From: Embleya sp040605455
GTDB lineage: Bacteria; Actinomycetota; Actinomycetes; Streptomycetales; Streptomycetaceae
Direction of reading: 5' to 3'
Length of the DNA stretch: 20,046 nucleotides
Assembly (NCBI RefSeq): GCF_040605455.1
Contig: NZ_JBEXCV010000158.1
Location: forward strand, 1 to 20,046
Below, in pieces: positions 7,391 through 14,277 of the stretch (the stretch's first letter is position 1; every line of letters begins with the position of its first letter). The notes under the pieces were generated by a model. That model searched no databases. It was not told the origin of the DNA and worked only from the letters and a program-made list of their open reading frames with translations. A program made the translations under genes and the position numbers.

Positions 7391-9408
7391 TTCTCCCCCG
7401 GCTTCGCCTCCCGCTTGTCCTCCTGCGCGCGGGCCCGCGACCGTCCCACCTCGGCGTAGAACCGGAGCACGTCGAGGTCGTCCACCGAGCCGGGATTGAC
7501 CGCGTCCTCCAGCCGACGGCCCTGGAGCAGCTTCTTGACCGGGATCTCGATGCGCTTGCCGGTGAGGGTGTGCGGCACACCCGGCGCCGCGATGATCTCG
7601 TCCGGCACGTGGCGCGGCGAGACCTCCTCGCGGATCACCGTGCGGATCCGAGCCTTGAGCGCGTCGTCGAGGGTGTGTCCGGGCGCGGTGACCACGAACA
7701 GCGGCATCCAGTAGCCGCCGTCGGGCAGTTCCAGGCCCACCACGAGCGACTCGCGCACCTCGGGCAGGCGTTCGACCGCCTCGTAGATGTCGCTGGAGCC
7801 CATCCGCACGCCCTGCCGGTTCAGCGTCGAGTCGGAGCGGCCGTGCACCACGATGGTGCCGCGCTCGGTGAGGGTGATCCAGTCGCCGTGCCGCCACACG
7901 CCCGGGTAGGTGTCGAAGTAGCTGGCCCGGTAGCGCTCGTCCTGGGGGTCGTTCCAGAAGTACACCGGCATCGAGGGCATCGGCTGGGTGATCACCAACT
8001 CGCCCACCTCGTCCACCACCGGTCGGCCGGCCTCGTCCCACGCCTCGACCGCGCAGCCCAGCGCACGGCACTGGATCTCGCCGAGGTACACCGGCAGGTC
8101 CGGGCTGCCGCCGACGAAGGCGCTGCACACGTCGGTGCCGCCGCTGACCGAGGCCAGCCACGTGTCCGCGCCCACCGCGTCGTAGATCCAGCGGAAGCCG
8201 TCCGGCGGGAGCGGCGAACCGGTGGTACCGATCGCCCGGACCCGGCTCAGGTCGTGGGTCGCGCGCGGGGTCAGCTCGTTCTTGCGGCAGGCCATCACGT
8301 ACGCGGCGGAGGTGCCGAACCAGGTCGCCTTCGCCCGCTCGACCACGGTCCACTGCGCGTCGGGGCCCGGGTAGCCGGGGCTGCCGTCGTAGAGCACGAT
8401 CGTGCTGCCCGCGAGCAGGCCGCCGACCAGCATGTTCCACATCATCCAGCCGGTGGAGGTGTACCAGAAGAACCGGTCGTTCGGGCCCAGGTCGAGCTGG
8501 AACGCGGCCTGCTTGAGGTGTTCGAGCACGATGCCGCCATGGCCCTGGACGATCGCCTTGGGCAGGCCGGTGGTGCCGGAGGAGTACAGAATCCACAGCG
8601 GGTGGTCGAAGCCGACCTGCTCGAAGTCGAAGTCGGCAACGGCCGCGTCGCGCCCGATCACCTGGGCCCACGGGAGCACGTCGGCCGGCGCCGGCTCGTC
8701 GAGCAGCGACACATGCAGCACGTGTCGCACGGTCGGCAGGCCCTCGCGTAGATCGGCGACCACGTCGGCGCGGCGGATCTCCTTGCCGCCGTAGCGGTAG
8801 CCGTCCACCGCGATCAGCACGACCGGCTCGATCTGCTGGAACCGGTCGAGCACGCTGCGCGCCCCGAAGTCGGGCGCGCAGGCCGACCAGACCGCGCCGA
8901 TGGACGCGCACGCGAGCAGCCCGATCACCGCGTGCGGGGTGTTGGGCACATAGGCCGCCACCCGGTCGCCGGGTTGCACGCCCAGCTCGCGCAGGGTCTC
9001 CGCACACGAGGCGACCTGGCGGCGCAGCTCGGCCCAGGAGATCTCGCGCGGGAGCAGTTCCTCGTCCAGGTACACGATCGCGGCCCGCTCGGGGTCGCCG
9101 TCCGCGGCGTGCCGCAGCACCTGCTGCGCGTAGTTGAGGCGGGCGTCGGGGAACCAGCGGGCGCCGGGCATGGTCCGCTCGGCCAGCACCACCTCCCGGT
9201 CGCCCAGGTCCAGCTCGAACCAGTCGCACAGCGAGGCCCAGAACGCCTCGGGCTCGGTGGTCGACCAGGCCCACAGTTGTGCGTAGTCTTCGGCCCGGAC
9301 GCCGCGTTCGGCGCCGAGCCACTCGCGATAGCGGGTGACCGCCGCGGCGGCGACCCGTTCGGCCGACGGCTGCCACAGCAGTTCGGCCCGCTCGCTCGAT
9401 TCCGTCAT
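7381..9408 (-). CDS. Acetoacetyl-CoA synthetase (acetoacetate-CoA ligase)
   Basis: The enzyme has 675 residues and starts at ATG 9408 behind GGAGGGGAC. It belongs to the ANL adenylate-forming superfamily. The AMP-binding P-loop is YSSGTTGLPKAIVQGHGG, the A5-type motif is GTTGSPLPPDGFRWIYDAVG, and the hinge region is HGDW followed by GRSDSTLNRQGVRMGSSDIYE. The C-terminal catalytic lysine lies in LTGKRIEIPVKKLLQG. The segments WFPDARLNYAQQVL near the N-terminus and FFWYTSTGWMMWNMLVGGLL are characteristic of acetoacetyl-CoA synthetases rather than acetyl-CoA synthetases, as is the length of about 650-680. The expected reaction is acetoacetate + ATP + CoA to acetoacetyl-CoA + AMP + PPi in the cytosol, feeding ketone-body use, polyester or leucine/steroid-derived acetoacetate. 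It is divergent from the di-iron oxygenase gene across 163 nt (9409-9571). I see no clear palindromic operator there. Confidence 0.94.
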   Translation of the reverse strand: MTESSERAELLWQPSAERVAAAAVTRYREWLGAERGVRAEDYAQLWAWSTTEPEAFWASLCDWFELDLGDREVVLAERTMPGARWFPDARLNYAQQVLRHAADGDPERAAIVYLDEELLPREISWAELRRQVASCAETLRELGVQPGDRVAAYVPNTPHAVIGLLACASIGAVWSACAPDFGARSVLDRFQQIEPVVLIAVDGYRYGGKEIRRADVVADLREGLPTVRHVLHVSLLDEPAPADVLPWAQVIGRDAAVADFDFEQVGFDHPLWILYSSGTTGLPKAIVQGHGGIVLEHLKQAAFQLDLGPNDRFFWYTSTGWMMWNMLVGGLLAGSTIVLYDGSPGYPGPDAQWTVVERAKATWFGTSAAYVMACRKNELTPRATHDLSRVRAIGTTGSPLPPDGFRWIYDAVGADTWLASVSGGTDVCSAFVGGSPDLPVYLGEIQCRALGCAVEAWDEAGRPVVDEVGELVITQPMPSMPVYFWNDPQDERYRASYFDTYPGVWRHGDWITLTERGTIVVHGRSDSTLNRQGVRMGSSDIYEAVERLPEVRESLVVGLELPDGGYWMPLFVVTAPGHTLDDALKARIRTVIREEVSPRHVPDEIIAAPGVPHTLTGKRIEIPVKKLLQGRRLEDAVNPGSVDDLDVLRFYAEVGRSRARAQEDKREAKPGENRA

Positions 9409-9571
9409 GTCGTAAGTCCCCTCCGCGCGATGTGCCCCCCGACCCTGCCATCTCGCGCCCCGGCGCGCATCCCCCGGGCGGGTCGCAAAAGGATCTTCGT
9501 GGACACTCTGGACGCGCCGCGCCGAACGCGGGATGTTACCGACGGGAAACAAGTCCGGCAGAGGAGCCCGC

Positions 9572-10483
9572 ATGCCCACCACGGACGGCACCGCCACGGA
9601 CCGCGAGCGCGTCGCGGAGCGGCTGCTCGCCGCGTCGCACGCGCACGCGTTCGACCCGATCACCGACATCGACTGGGACGCACCGCTGGTCGACGGCGCG
9701 TTCTTCCTGCCCGCACACCGGGTCAGCCTGTACGGCACGCCGATCTGGGAGCGGATGAGCGAGCGGCAGCGGATCGATCTGTCCCGGCACGAGGTGGCCT
9801 CGATGGCCAGTGTCGGCATCTGGTTCGAGGTCGTGCTGATGCAGTTGCTCATCCGGCACGTCTACGACCGTCCGCTGACCTCGCGACACGTGCAGTACGC
9901 GTTCATGGAGATCGCCGAGGAGTGCCGGCACTCGACCATGTTCGGCACCTTGATCGACAAGCTGGACTGCCCCGAGTACGGGCCCGGGCCGTACGCGCAC
10001 ATGGCGGCGCGGGTGATGAAGACGCTCGGCTCGGGCGTGCAGGCCTTCGCGATGGCGTTGATCGCCGAGGAGGTCCTGGACACGATGCAGCGCGAGATGA
10101 TGGCCGACGAGTCGCTCCAGCCGATCACCCGACAGACCGCGCGCATCCACGTGGTCGAGGAGGCCCGGCACGTGCGTTACGCACGCGACGAGGTGGCCCG
10201 CGGCGCGCCGCACATGTCGCGGACCGAGCGGGCGATCACCCGCCTCGCGCTGGCCCGGGCCGCGCACATCATCGCCACCCGCCTGGTGCACCCGGGCGTG
10301 TACACGGCGGTGGGCCTGGACGCGGATCGGGCGTGCCGGGCGGCGCGGGCGAATCCGCACCGGCTGGACGCCCTGGGCCACTGGTCGCGGCGGCTGATCG
10401 CGTTCTACGACGAGCACGGCCTGCTCGGCGGACCGGGGCAACGGTTGTGGCGGGCCTCGGGCCTGATGGGACGTCAGATATAA
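9572..10483 (+). CDS. AurF-like di-iron oxygenase
   Basis: The protein has 303 residues and starts at ATG 9572 after GAGGAG (9561-9566). It is all-helical and carries a full ferritin-like di-iron ligand set in the pattern of p-aminobenzoate N-oxygenase AurF: E86, E117-x2-H120 (MEIAEECRHS), E166, then H193-x3-E197-x2-H200 (HVVEEARHVRYARDE). AurF/CmlI relatives oxidise aryl amines to nitro groups. Many actinobacterial members are uncharacterised and sit in lipid or polyketide contexts, so N-oxygenation is not assured. The likely cofactors are two Fe ions and O2, with an external reductase, which is not encoded in this window. The next genes on the same strand are the DUF35/thiolase pair, but a GC palindrome and a separate promoter/operator region lie between. 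Co-function is therefore plausible but co-transcription is not shown. Confidence 0.88.
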   Translation: MPTTDGTATDRERVAERLLAASHAHAFDPITDIDWDAPLVDGAFFLPAHRVSLYGTPIWERMSERQRIDLSRHEVASMASVGIWFEVVLMQLLIRHVYDRPLTSRHVQYAFMEIAEECRHSTMFGTLIDKLDCPEYGPGPYAHMAARVMKTLGSGVQAFAMALIAEEVLDTMQREMMADESLQPITRQTARIHVVEEARHVRYARDEVARGAPHMSRTERAITRLALARAAHIIATRLVHPGVYTAVGLDADRACRAARANPHRLDALGHWSRRLIAFYDEHGLLGGPGQRLWRASGLMGRQI

Positions 10484-10493
10484 CGTCGGGCCG

Positions 10494-10507
10494 GGCGCCC
10501 GGGCGCC
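10494..10507 (+). terminator. Perfect 14-bp GC palindrome after the di-iron oxygenase gene
   Basis: GGCGCCCGGGCGCC starts 11 nt past the TAA of the oxygenase gene. As an RNA it would form a tight GC stem, although a loop must break the central pairs. No U-tract follows. It could be a weak terminator or simply GC-rich spacer. Confidence 0.3.
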
Positions 10508-10538
10508 GGCGGGTGTGACCGTAAATACCCCGGTCGGG

Positions 10539-10569
10539 TTGGCGCACGGAACTGACGATCCGTCAGACT
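10539..10569 (+). promoter_or_regulatory. Promoter/operator region of the DUF35-thiolase pair
   Basis: CTGACG-ATC-CGTCAG (10552-10566) is an inverted repeat with perfect 6-bp arms and a 3-nt centre. It matches the 15-bp core of the palindrome before the LLM gene (14256-14270) at all but three positions; those three are transitions. A possible -35 (TTGGCG, 10539-10544) and -10 (CAGACT, 10564-10569; 19-nt spacing) flank and overlap it. Binding there would block RNA polymerase. The size and symmetry resemble TetR-family operators; no such regulator lies in the window. The palindrome is seen directly; the promoter boxes are weak. Confidence 0.6.
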
Positions 10570-10619
10570 GTGGTCCGTACACACATCGGACGAGACGGCC
10601 AGACGAGTTGGAGGGCCCC

Positions 10620-11066
10620 GTGACGAAGGACCACAAGCCCGTGGTCCCCGGTTGGTTCACCACGTCCGGGGAGGACTTCTCCCTCCTCGGCACCCGGTGT
10701 ACCGCCTGTGGGACCGTGTTCTTCCCGCGCCAGGAGACGTTCTGCAGCAACCCGGCGTGTGCCGGCTCCGAGTTCGCCGAGGTGCCGCTGTCCCGGCGCG
10801 GCACGGTGTGGTCCTACACGAACGCCGGTTACCGCCCGCCGGCCCCGTTCGTGTCCGACCCGGACACCGAGTGGCATCCGTTCACCATCATCGCGGTGCG
10901 CCTGGAGGCCGAGGGCCTGATCGTGCTCGGCCAGGGCGCGCCCGGGGTCGGCGTGGACGACCTGAAGGTCGGTGTCGAGGTCGAGATCGTGCCCGGCGTG
11001 CTGTACGAGAACGACGAGCACGTCTACACGACGTGGAACGTGCGGCCCGTGGAGGTCAAGGCATGA
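10620..11066 (+). CDS. DUF35 zinc-ribbon/OB-fold protein, partner of the thiolase-fold protein
   Basis: The protein has 148 residues and starts at GTG 10620 with GGAGGG 4-9 nt upstream. The same frame is open further upstream, but that part covers the operator and does not look conserved. The N-terminal rubredoxin-like zinc ribbon has CTAC (CxxC) and, after FFPRQETF, CSNPAC (CxxxxC). The OB-fold follows: RGTVWSYTNAG, PFTIIAVRLEAEGLIVLGQ and VGVEVEIVPGVLYENDEH. DUF35 proteins bind thiolase-superfamily partners and can bind acyl-CoA. In steroid-degrading actinobacteria the DUF35 part of ChsH2 is needed for activity of the aldolase Ltp2. Here the stop codon overlaps the thiolase start (ATGA, 4 nt), which strongly supports a complex between the two products. 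It is regulated by the palindrome at 10552-10566 if that is a true operator. Confidence 0.93.
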   Translation: MTKDHKPVVPGWFTTSGEDFSLLGTRCTACGTVFFPRQETFCSNPACAGSEFAEVPLSRRGTVWSYTNAGYRPPAPFVSDPDTEWHPFTIIAVRLEAEGLIVLGQGAPGVGVDDLKVGVEVEIVPGVLYENDEHVYTTWNVRPVEVKA

Positions 11067-12256
11067 GCACCGACCGCGAGATCGTCGTCCTGGGTGCGGG
11101 CATGCACCCGTGGGGCAAGTGGGGCCGCAACTTCGTCGAATACGGCGTCAAGGCCGCGCAGGACGCGCTGAAGGACGCCGGCCTGGCCTGGCGGGACATC
11201 CAGTTCGTGGCCGGCGCGGACACCATCCGCAACGGCTACCCCGGCTTCGTCGCGGGCGCCACCTTCGCCCAGGCGCTCGGCTGGACCGGCGCGCGCATCT
11301 CCAGCTCCTACGCGGCCTGCGCATCCGGCTCGCACGCGATCGCGAGTGCCCGCGCGCAGATCCTCGCGGGCCTGTGCGACGTCGCACTCGTGGTCGGCGC
11401 GGACGCGGCCCCCAAGGGCTTCTTCGCGCCGGTCGGCGGCGACCGCCCGGACGACCCGGACTGGGTGCGCTTCCACGTGCTCGGCGCGACCAACCCGGCC
11501 TACTTCGGGCTGTACGCGCGGCGCCGGATCGACCTCTACGGTGCCTCGGTCGAGGACTTCGCCCGGGTCAAGGTCAAGAACGCGCGCAACGGGCTGGCCA
11601 ACCCGAACGCGCGCTACCGCAAGGCGTTCACGATGGAGGACGTCGCGGCGTCGCCGATCGTGTGCGACCCGCTGCGCCTGATGGACATCTGCGCCACCTC
11701 CGACGGCGCGGCGGCGGTCGTGTTGTGCAGCAAGGAGTTCGCCGCCCGACACACCACCTCCCCGGTGCGGATCTCGGCGGTCTCCACGGTCACTCCGACC
11801 TTCCCGAGCGCGCTGATCGAACTGCCCGACATCGCCACCGACTCCTCGGTGGCGGTGGCCCCGAACGAGTTGTCCTTCCGCGCGTCGCTGGCACACGCGG
11901 CCTACCAGGAGGCGGGCATCGGCCCGGAGGACCTGAGCCTGGCCGAGGTCTACGACCTGTCCACCGCGCTGGAGCTGGACTGGATCGAGGACCTGGGCAT
12001 CTGCGCGCGCGGCGAGGCGGAGAAGCTGCTTCGCGACGGCGCGACCGAGATCACCGGCCGGATCCCGGTGAACGCCTCCGGCGGCCTGGGCTCGTTCGGC
12101 GAGGCGGTGCCGGCCCAGGCGATCGCCCAGGTCTGCGAACTCACCTGGCAGCTGCGCGGCGAGGCGGGCGAGCGCCAGGTGCCCGGCGCGACGGTGGGCA
12201 TCACCGCCAACCAGGGCCTGTTCGGACACGGTTCGTCGATCATCGTCACCCGGTAG
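11063..12256 (+). CDS. Thiolase-fold lipid-transfer protein (Ltp/SCP2-type), possible retro-aldolase
   Basis: The protein has 397 residues, and its ATG overlaps the DUF35 stop. The thiolase fold is clear: ISSSYAACASGSHAIASA with the nucleophile-position Cys86, VALVVGADAAPKG, CDPLRLMDICATSDGAAAVVL, and VNASGGLGSFGEAVPAQAIAQVCELTWQLRGEAG. Two catalytic histidines of true thiolases are missing. The HDxF-type motif reads VYDLST (Tyr297), and the GHP motif reads GEA (346-348). The C-terminal ANQGLFGHGSSIIV replaces the usual CxG/NxGG loop. It is therefore unlikely to be a Claisen-type thiolase. Actinobacterial Ltp2, paired with a DUF35 domain, is a retro-aldolase cleaving a beta-hydroxyacyl-CoA side chain with a rebuilt, tyrosine-using active site; the Tyr297 substitution and DUF35 coupling fit that model. 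The substrate is unknown. Confidence 0.92.
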   Translation: MSTDREIVVLGAGMHPWGKWGRNFVEYGVKAAQDALKDAGLAWRDIQFVAGADTIRNGYPGFVAGATFAQALGWTGARISSSYAACASGSHAIASARAQILAGLCDVALVVGADAAPKGFFAPVGGDRPDDPDWVRFHVLGATNPAYFGLYARRRIDLYGASVEDFARVKVKNARNGLANPNARYRKAFTMEDVAASPIVCDPLRLMDICATSDGAAAVVLCSKEFAARHTTSPVRISAVSTVTPTFPSALIELPDIATDSSVAVAPNELSFRASLAHAAYQEAGIGPEDLSLAEVYDLSTALELDWIEDLGICARGEAEKLLRDGATEITGRIPVNASGGLGSFGEAVPAQAIAQVCELTWQLRGEAGERQVPGATVGITANQGLFGHGSSIIVTR

Positions 12257-12274
12257 CGCCGGCTCGGGTTCACC

Positions 12275-12337
12275 GAAACGGTCTCGGGGTCGACGGGTCC
12301 TCGGCACTGCCGACCCCGTCGACTCCGGGATCGTTTC
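12275..12337 (+). promoter_or_regulatory. Long imperfect inverted repeat between the thiolase and amidohydrolase genes
   Basis: The arms 12275-12299 and 12312-12337 pair at about 22 of 25 positions with one bulge and a 12-nt loop. The outermost GAAACG/CGTTTC and inner GTCGACGGG/CCCGTCGAC blocks are the best conserved. It fills most of the 100-nt gap. It could be a terminator/attenuator, an mRNA-stabilising stem setting thiolase-to-amidohydrolase ratios, or a protein-binding site. The only T-rich base run after it is short (GTTTCCGTTTC). Confidence 0.6.
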
Positions 12338-12356
12338 CGTTTCAGCGGAGGGTTGT

Positions 12357-13223
12357 ATGGGATTTCCGGACGACATCGGCGTGGTCGACCTGCTGATGGG
12401 CCTGCCCAACCGCGATCGGCGCTGGTGGGCGACCGCGATGGCGGGCACGTTGCGGGACCAGGACAGCCGGACCGGGATGACCCATCCGGCCGGGTACATG
12501 TTCAAGGACCTGCCCGAGATGGAGCGCACCGATTCCTCGGCCGAGGACCTGCTGCGCGAGATGGACCGGTTCGGCGTGGAGAAGGCGCTGATCCCGGTCT
12601 CGTTCGAGGACGAGGACACGCTGGAGGCGGTACGCCGGCACCCGGATCGGCTGCTCGGCAGCTTCCAGGTCGATCCCACCGACGTGATGGCGGGCGTGCG
12701 CGGGCTGCGCCGGGCGCGCGAGGAGGCGGGCGTGCTGGCCGCGACCTTCTTCCCGTGCGGGTGCACACCCCCGGTGCCGATCGACGACCGGCTGGCCTAT
12801 CCGCTCTACGCGACCTGTGTCGAGCTGGGTCTGCCGGTGTTCGTGAACGCGGGCATCCCCGGGCCTCGGGTGCCGGCCGCCGCGCAGGAGGTGATGCGCT
12901 TCGACCGGGTCTGCTACGACTTCCCCGAGCTCACGGTGGTGATGCGGCACGGCGGCGAGCCGTGGTGCGACCTGGCGGTCAAACTGATGCTCAAGTGGCC
13001 GGGGCTGCACTGGTCCTCGTCGGCGTTCGCGCCCAAGCACTACCCGCGCGCGATCGTCGACTACGCGAACACGCGCGGGGCCGACAAGATCTGCTACGCG
13101 GGCTACTTCCCGTACGGCCTGACCCTGGATCGCATCTTCGCCGAGTTGCCCGGTGTCGGGTTCAAGGATGAGGTGTGGCCGAAGTTCCTGCGCACCAACG
13201 CGCTGCGGATCCTGGGCCGGTAA
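12357..13223 (+). CDS. Amidohydrolase-fold (PF04909-like) protein lacking the usual metal motif
   Basis: The protein has 288 residues and starts at ATG 12357 after GCGGAGGG. The TIM-barrel pattern of the amidohydrolase-2 family is visible: MDRFGVEKALIPVSFED, HPDRLLGSFQVDP, YPLYATCVELGLPVFVNAGIPG, FPELTVVMRHGGEPW and FLRTNALRILG at the end. The N-terminal strand reads IGVVDLLMGLP where metal-dependent members have DxHxH. The late strand reads ICYAGYFPYG where GSDxP is usual. The barrel histidine in MRHGGEP remains. From memory, a group of actinobacterial amidohydrolase-like proteins shares this altered layout (AGYMFKDLP, SSSAFAPKHYPRAIVDYANT), so it looks like a conserved subfamily rather than a decayed copy. 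A hydrolase or decarboxylase-like role is possible but not shown. It sits 100 nt after the thiolase gene beyond a long hairpin and converges on the LLM gene with 39 nt between stops. Confidence 0.85.
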   Translation: MGFPDDIGVVDLLMGLPNRDRRWWATAMAGTLRDQDSRTGMTHPAGYMFKDLPEMERTDSSAEDLLREMDRFGVEKALIPVSFEDEDTLEAVRRHPDRLLGSFQVDPTDVMAGVRGLRRAREEAGVLAATFFPCGCTPPVPIDDRLAYPLYATCVELGLPVFVNAGIPGPRVPAAAQEVMRFDRVCYDFPELTVVMRHGGEPWCDLAVKLMLKWPGLHWSSSAFAPKHYPRAIVDYANTRGADKICYAGYFPYGLTLDRIFAELPGVGFKDEVWPKFLRTNALRILGR

Positions 13224-13262
13224 CCGGCCGACCGGCGGGCGCAGGGCCACCCGGCACGCCGA

Positions 13263-14237
13263 TCAGCCGGCCGTCGGCGCCAGTGCCAGCGCCGCCTCGA
13301 TCGGGTCGGCGTTCGGGCGCGGGTCGACGACCGCCAGGACCGGGACCGTGACACCCGCCTCGACGTAGCGGGCGATCCCCGCCCGGCACTTCGCCGGGCT
13401 GCCGTGCACGATCAGGTCGTCCACGACCGCGTCCGGAACCAGTTCCAGGGCCCGTTTGCGGTCGCCCTCCGCCCAGGCCGCCCACATCGGCGCGAGTTCC
13501 TCGCCACGCCCGAGCCAGCGGTGGAAGTCGGCGTACACCGGCACGGTCAGGTAGCTCGTGATCATCCGCCGGCCGATCGCCCGTGCGGTGTCCCGGTCCT
13601 CGATCGGCAGCACGAAGATCCGCGCGACGATCTCCTTGTCCGGTCCGCCCTCGTGCACGTACGGCACCACCCGCTTCACGTCCTCGGCGGAGAGCCAGTT
13701 CAGGATCGCGCCGTCCGCCTCCCGCCCGGCCAGGCGCAGCATCCCCGGGCGCAGCGCCGCGACCAGGATCGGCGGCGGGCTCTGCGGCGGCCGGGACAGC
13801 CGGAAGCCGCGCACCGCGAAGGTCTCGTACTTCTCGGTCACCTTCTCCCCCGCGAACGCCGCGCGCAGGAACCGTACGGTGTCGCGCACCCGCTGGTAGG
13901 GCCGGTCGAAGCTCGCGCCGTTCCAGGACTCGACGATCGGCGCGGAACCGGCGCCCACCCCCAGGCGGAATCGGCCCGGAGCCACCTCGGCCAGCGCCGC
14001 GGCGGTCATCGCCAGCGTCGCCGGGCCGCGCGTGTAGGGCGAGACGATCGCGGTGCCCAGGCGCACCTCGGGGTCGGCCAGTGCGGCGACGGTGAGCGGC
14101 GTGAAGCCGTCGAGGCCATCCACCTCGGCCGACCAGATGTCGGTGTAGCCGGCCGTGCGCAGTTCGCGGATCAGGCGCGGGTGCTCGGCGAGCGGGGCAT
14201 TCAGCGGGACGGTGATGCCGTGGGCGGGCGGGCTCAT
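13263..14237 (-). CDS. LLM-class F420-dependent oxidoreductase
   Basis: The protein has 324 residues and starts at ATG 14237 behind GGAGGAG. The luciferase-like TIM barrel is recognisable: RELRTAGYTDIWSAEVDGLDGFTPL, VRLGTAIVSPYTRGPATLAMTAAAL, GRFRLGVGAGSAPIVESWNG, YQRVRDTVRFLRAAFAGEKV, and the later PPILVAALRPGMLRLAGREADGAILNWLS. These features place it with actinobacterial F420-dependent LLM enzymes (tetrahydromethanopterin-reductase-like) rather than FMN-dependent two-component monooxygenases, though cofactor choice is inferred. The reaction is hydride transfer to or from an unknown substrate. A 23-bp palindrome (14252-14274) lies directly upstream of its ribosome site and shares its core with the operator of the DUF35-thiolase pair, suggesting joint control. 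The gene is convergent with the amidohydrolase gene. Confidence 0.9.
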   Translation of the reverse strand: MSPPAHGITVPLNAPLAEHPRLIRELRTAGYTDIWSAEVDGLDGFTPLTVAALADPEVRLGTAIVSPYTRGPATLAMTAAALAEVAPGRFRLGVGAGSAPIVESWNGASFDRPYQRVRDTVRFLRAAFAGEKVTEKYETFAVRGFRLSRPPQSPPPILVAALRPGMLRLAGREADGAILNWLSAEDVKRVVPYVHEGGPDKEIVARIFVLPIEDRDTARAIGRRMITSYLTVPVYADFHRWLGRGEELAPMWAAWAEGDRKRALELVPDAVVDDLIVHGSPAKCRAGIARYVEAGVTVPVLAVVDPRPNADPIEAALALAPTAG

Positions 14238-14251
14238 GCGTACTCCTCCGC

Positions 14252-14274
14252 AGTCCTGATGGTCCATCAGGACT
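14252..14274 (-). promoter_or_regulatory. 23-bp perfect palindrome (operator) before the LLM gene
   Basis: Two 11-bp arms are perfectly symmetric around one central T at 14263; the inner 15 bp are CTGATGGTCCATCAG. The outer edge is 14 nt from the LLM start codon, next to the GGAGGAG ribosome site. Length and symmetry are typical of TetR-family operators. The inner core equals the element at 10552-10566 apart from three transition differences. Confidence 0.75.
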
Positions 14275-14277
14275 ACC

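Noticed and set aside
9536..10804. A 422-codon minus-strand open frame over the di-iron oxygenase and the next gap
   Set aside because: It covers the oxygenase with its complete metal-ligand set on the other strand and crosses the operator region. It is shadow sequence.
11024..12766. A 580-codon minus-strand open frame over the thiolase and amidohydrolase genes
   Set aside because: It spans two well-supported plus-strand genes and their gap, and its translation shows no recognisable family.
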